The notes under the pieces are model-generated. The model searched no databases. It had not been told where the DNA came from and saw only the letters and a list, made by a program, of their open reading frames with translations. This document shows positions 62,269 to 64,000 of a stretch of 64,000 bases of DNA, one piece after another. Each line of letters opens with the position of its first letter. Positions within the stretch are counted from its first letter, which is position 1. The DNA comes from Bacillus sp. FJAT-28004 (GTDB lineage Bacteria > Bacillota > Bacilli > Paenibacillales > Paenibacillaceae). The stretch spans positions 3,951,093-4,015,092 of the forward strand of contig NZ_LGHP01000001.1 in assembly GCF_001280845.1 (NCBI RefSeq), given 5' to 3'. The position numbers and the translations under genes are program-made.

Positions 62269-64000
62269 ATGAAATTGCAGGCTGCCGGCAAAGCAAAATG
62301 GTTCGTCTATCAGAAAATTGTAATCGTCTTCATTGCGTTTCTTGTTCCTCTCATTTCGATGAACATTTGGGTCAATTATAAGGGCATGTCTTTTTCAAAA
62401 AATACGATGCTGAATTCAGCCGAAGCGGGAGCTTCCTTTTACGCGAAGCAGCTGGATAAGGAAATGTATTTTATTCGCAGTCAGCAATTGGGGTTTATTA
62501 ACGGTGAGGATTTGCAAAAGCTTAGCTTTAGGGGAGGAAGCCTTGGGAAATATGAAGAGGTTAAACTCATTGAACAAGTGAGAGATCGATTGAGCTTTCT
62601 CATGAATTCGAGTGAATATGTAATTAATGCAGGGGTTTATATTGCTTCAGAAGGTAAAACCATCTCGATTTCGAATGGTGTTACCGATACGCCAAATGAC
62701 GAATATCATTTCATTTCTACATTATTAGGAGTTTCAATCAAGCCTTCCTTTTATAGAGATAAAGATCGGATATTCTTTATTGAGACGGCAAATAATGACG
62801 GGATTTGGTCGTATATTGAACTTTCGAAAGTAAAGCTGCTCGAAGAACTGCATCAAGTTACGACTTTATATCAGGAATCAGAGGTATTGCTTGGGAGTGA
62901 AAGTCTAGGCAGTGTATTTTCTACGACGGAAGATGACCAAGCCATTACGGTACAGCATCAGCTGGTTAAAGAGCCTAGTGATCAAGCTGACAATCTGTCT
63001 AAAATGGAGAAAGTGAACGGCATCCGTTATTTTGTTATCAATAATTTTGTCAGCTCATTGAATTTGTCATTAATTATGTATGTGAATCAGAACGAAATCA
63101 CCAGATCATTAAGTCAGTTTTATACGCTGTATTACCTCTTGTTCAGCATTACCATTATCATTCTTTTGCTCTATTCGTTCTCGGTTAATGTCATGATACA
63201 TCGTCCATTGTCCAATCTAGGCAAGGCATTTCGAATGATAGAAACAGATAATCTAAACTTAGTCATCGAATCCAAGACAAAGGATGAATTTCATTATTTA
63301 TTTCAAAGCTTTAATCGGATGGCACATCGATTGAAAGTTTCCATAAAGGAAAACTATGAACAAAAAATAGCGCTGCAGCATTCGGAATTAAAGCAGCTGC
63401 AATCTCAAATCAACCCTCATTTTTTATACAACAGCTTTTTTAATATTTATATGATGTGTAAAGTAGGAGATTCTGATAGTGCCGCTGAGCTCTCCCAAAA
63501 GCTGGGAAGCTATTATCAGTACATTACAAGAAGCGGTTCTGATGAAGTGCTCCTTAACAAGGAGTTTCAGCACGCACTTGATTATTGCGAAATCCAATGC
63601 ATTCGCTTTTCCAATCGAATTTCGTATGAATACACCGAGATTTCGGATCGATTGCATACCGTTTACGTTCCAAGACTCATCATTCAGCCGATCGTTGAGA
63701 ACGTATTTGATCATGCCTTTGAAGATGGTACGATGAACGGAGTTGTCTATATTGGAGCCAGCTATCAGGGCGATGTGGTTCGCATCACAGTAGAAGACAA
63801 CGGCGGGTTATTAACAGATGATAAAATAGAGCAATTGCAGGAGCAGCTTGCAGTCAGATCTAAGCAGGTTGAGAAAACGGGATTAATTAACGTGAGCAAT
63901 CGGCTAAAATTAATTTATGGAGCGGGCAGCGGCTTATTCGTCTCTCGAAGTCAATACGGCGGTTTGAAAGTGGAGCTTATCATACATCTTGAGAATAAGG
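62269..64000 (+). CDS. YesM-type sensor histidine kinase (3' end outside window)
   Basis: At least 577 residues; the frame is still open at the window edge. The first membrane helix (about 14-35) and the second (about 288-308) bracket a large extracellular sensor domain. A HAMP segment follows (about 315-365), then the His_kinase box QSQINPHFLYNSFFNIYMM with the phospho-accepting His at 384, and a HATPase domain with IIQPIVENVFDHAFED and VEDNGGLLTD. GAAGAAGGGG precedes ATG 62269. YesM kinases usually pair with a YesN AraC-type response regulator and control sugar importers; that partner would lie beyond the window. Confidence 0.92.
   Translation, partial: MKLQAAGKAKWFVYQKIVIVFIAFLVPLISMNIWVNYKGMSFSKNTMLNSAEAGASFYAKQLDKEMYFIRSQQLGFINGEDLQKLSFRGGSLGKYEEVKLIEQVRDRLSFLMNSSEYVINAGVYIASEGKTISISNGVTDTPNDEYHFISTLLGVSIKPSFYRDKDRIFFIETANNDGIWSYIELSKVKLLEELHQVTTLYQESEVLLGSESLGSVFSTTEDDQAITVQHQLVKEPSDQADNLSKMEKVNGIRYFVINNFVSSLNLSLIMYVNQNEITRSLSQFYTLYYLLFSITIIILLLYSFSVNVMIHRPLSNLGKAFRMIETDNLNLVIESKTKDEFHYLFQSFNRMAHRLKVSIKENYEQKIALQHSELKQLQSQINPHFLYNSFFNIYMMCKVGDSDSAAELSQKLGSYYQYITRSGSDEVLLNKEFQHALDYCEIQCIRFSNRISYEYTEISDRLHTVYVPRLIIQPIVENVFDHAFEDGTMNGVVYIGASYQGDVVRITVEDNGGLLTDDKIEQLQEQLAVRSKQVEKTGLINVSNRLKLIYGAGSGLFVSRSQYGGLKVELIIHLENK

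Overview
The window looks like a chromosomal segment of a low-GC Gram-positive of the Paenibacillus type (Paenibacillaceae). The evidence is Firmicute core genes in the order known from the Bacillus subtilis hprK-to-ssrA region, strong AGGAGG-type ribosome sites, CtsR and CggR operators, a tmRNA tag ending NYAFAA, a short HisG that needs HisZ, a large surface protein with SLH repeats, and a YesM-type kinase. The genus is inferred, not proven.

Layout. 1-832: end of a 23S rRNA gene followed directly by six tRNA genes (Met, Val, Asp, Phe, Tyr, Lys), with no 5S gene between. 1.0-7.3 kb: FMN reductase, TagO-like lipid carrier transferase, PucR-type regulator, MsmX-like sugar ATPase, and an ECF sigma factor with a DUF4179-type partner. 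7.4-10.6 kb: hprK-lgt-ppaX-acetyltransferase. 10.7-19.3 kb: histidine operon hisZGDBHF-hisI-hisJ, then prs. hisA is missing at its expected place, and a 500-nt repeat-bearing insert separates hisD from hisB. 19.4-27.6 kb: TPR protein, trxB, glucokinase, rapZ-glmR-whiA, an HPr-like gene at the crh position, and clpP on the minus strand under a CtsR box. 28.0-35.5 kb: tRNA-Arg and the glycolytic operon cggR-gapA-pgk-tpiA-gpmI-eno. 35.5-42.4 kb: sugar isomerase-like gene, secG, rnr with a long Gly/Arg-rich tail, csp, cutC, smpB and ssrA (tmRNA).

42.4-49.5 kb is accessory DNA attached to the 3' end of ssrA. The last 46 nt of tmRNA recur at about 43.1 and 47.4 kb, the second time as part of a shortened tmRNA-like copy that keeps its own tag frame. 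The segments between carry a glyoxalase-like gene, remnants of a sugar permease and a GntR regulator, a GH43 glycosidase, a metallophosphoesterase, an MgtC-like protein, a glycerophosphodiesterase, an acetyltransferase and a frameshifted ABC-2 permease. No integrase is visible.

49.6-64.0 kb holds a GbsR-type regulator divergent from a 2-aminoethylphosphonate-type ABC importer with a truncated HAD gene, and an SMR transporter. Next come two secreted proteins that form the most interesting pair: a 1434-residue SLH-anchored protein with a metallophosphoesterase-like and a cohesin-like domain, and a secreted protein ending in a dockerin. A HupE-like membrane protein, an AraC fragment and a YesM-type histidine kinase running off the window follow.

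The first 42 kb are conserved housekeeping genes linking carbon control (HprK, HPr-like protein, GlmR, CggR, glycolysis), histidine and PRPP synthesis, protein quality control (ClpP, SmpB, tmRNA) and RNA decay. The last 22 kb are variable. Several genes there act on phosphate esters or phosphonates, which suggests, without proving it, phosphorus scavenging at the cell surface.
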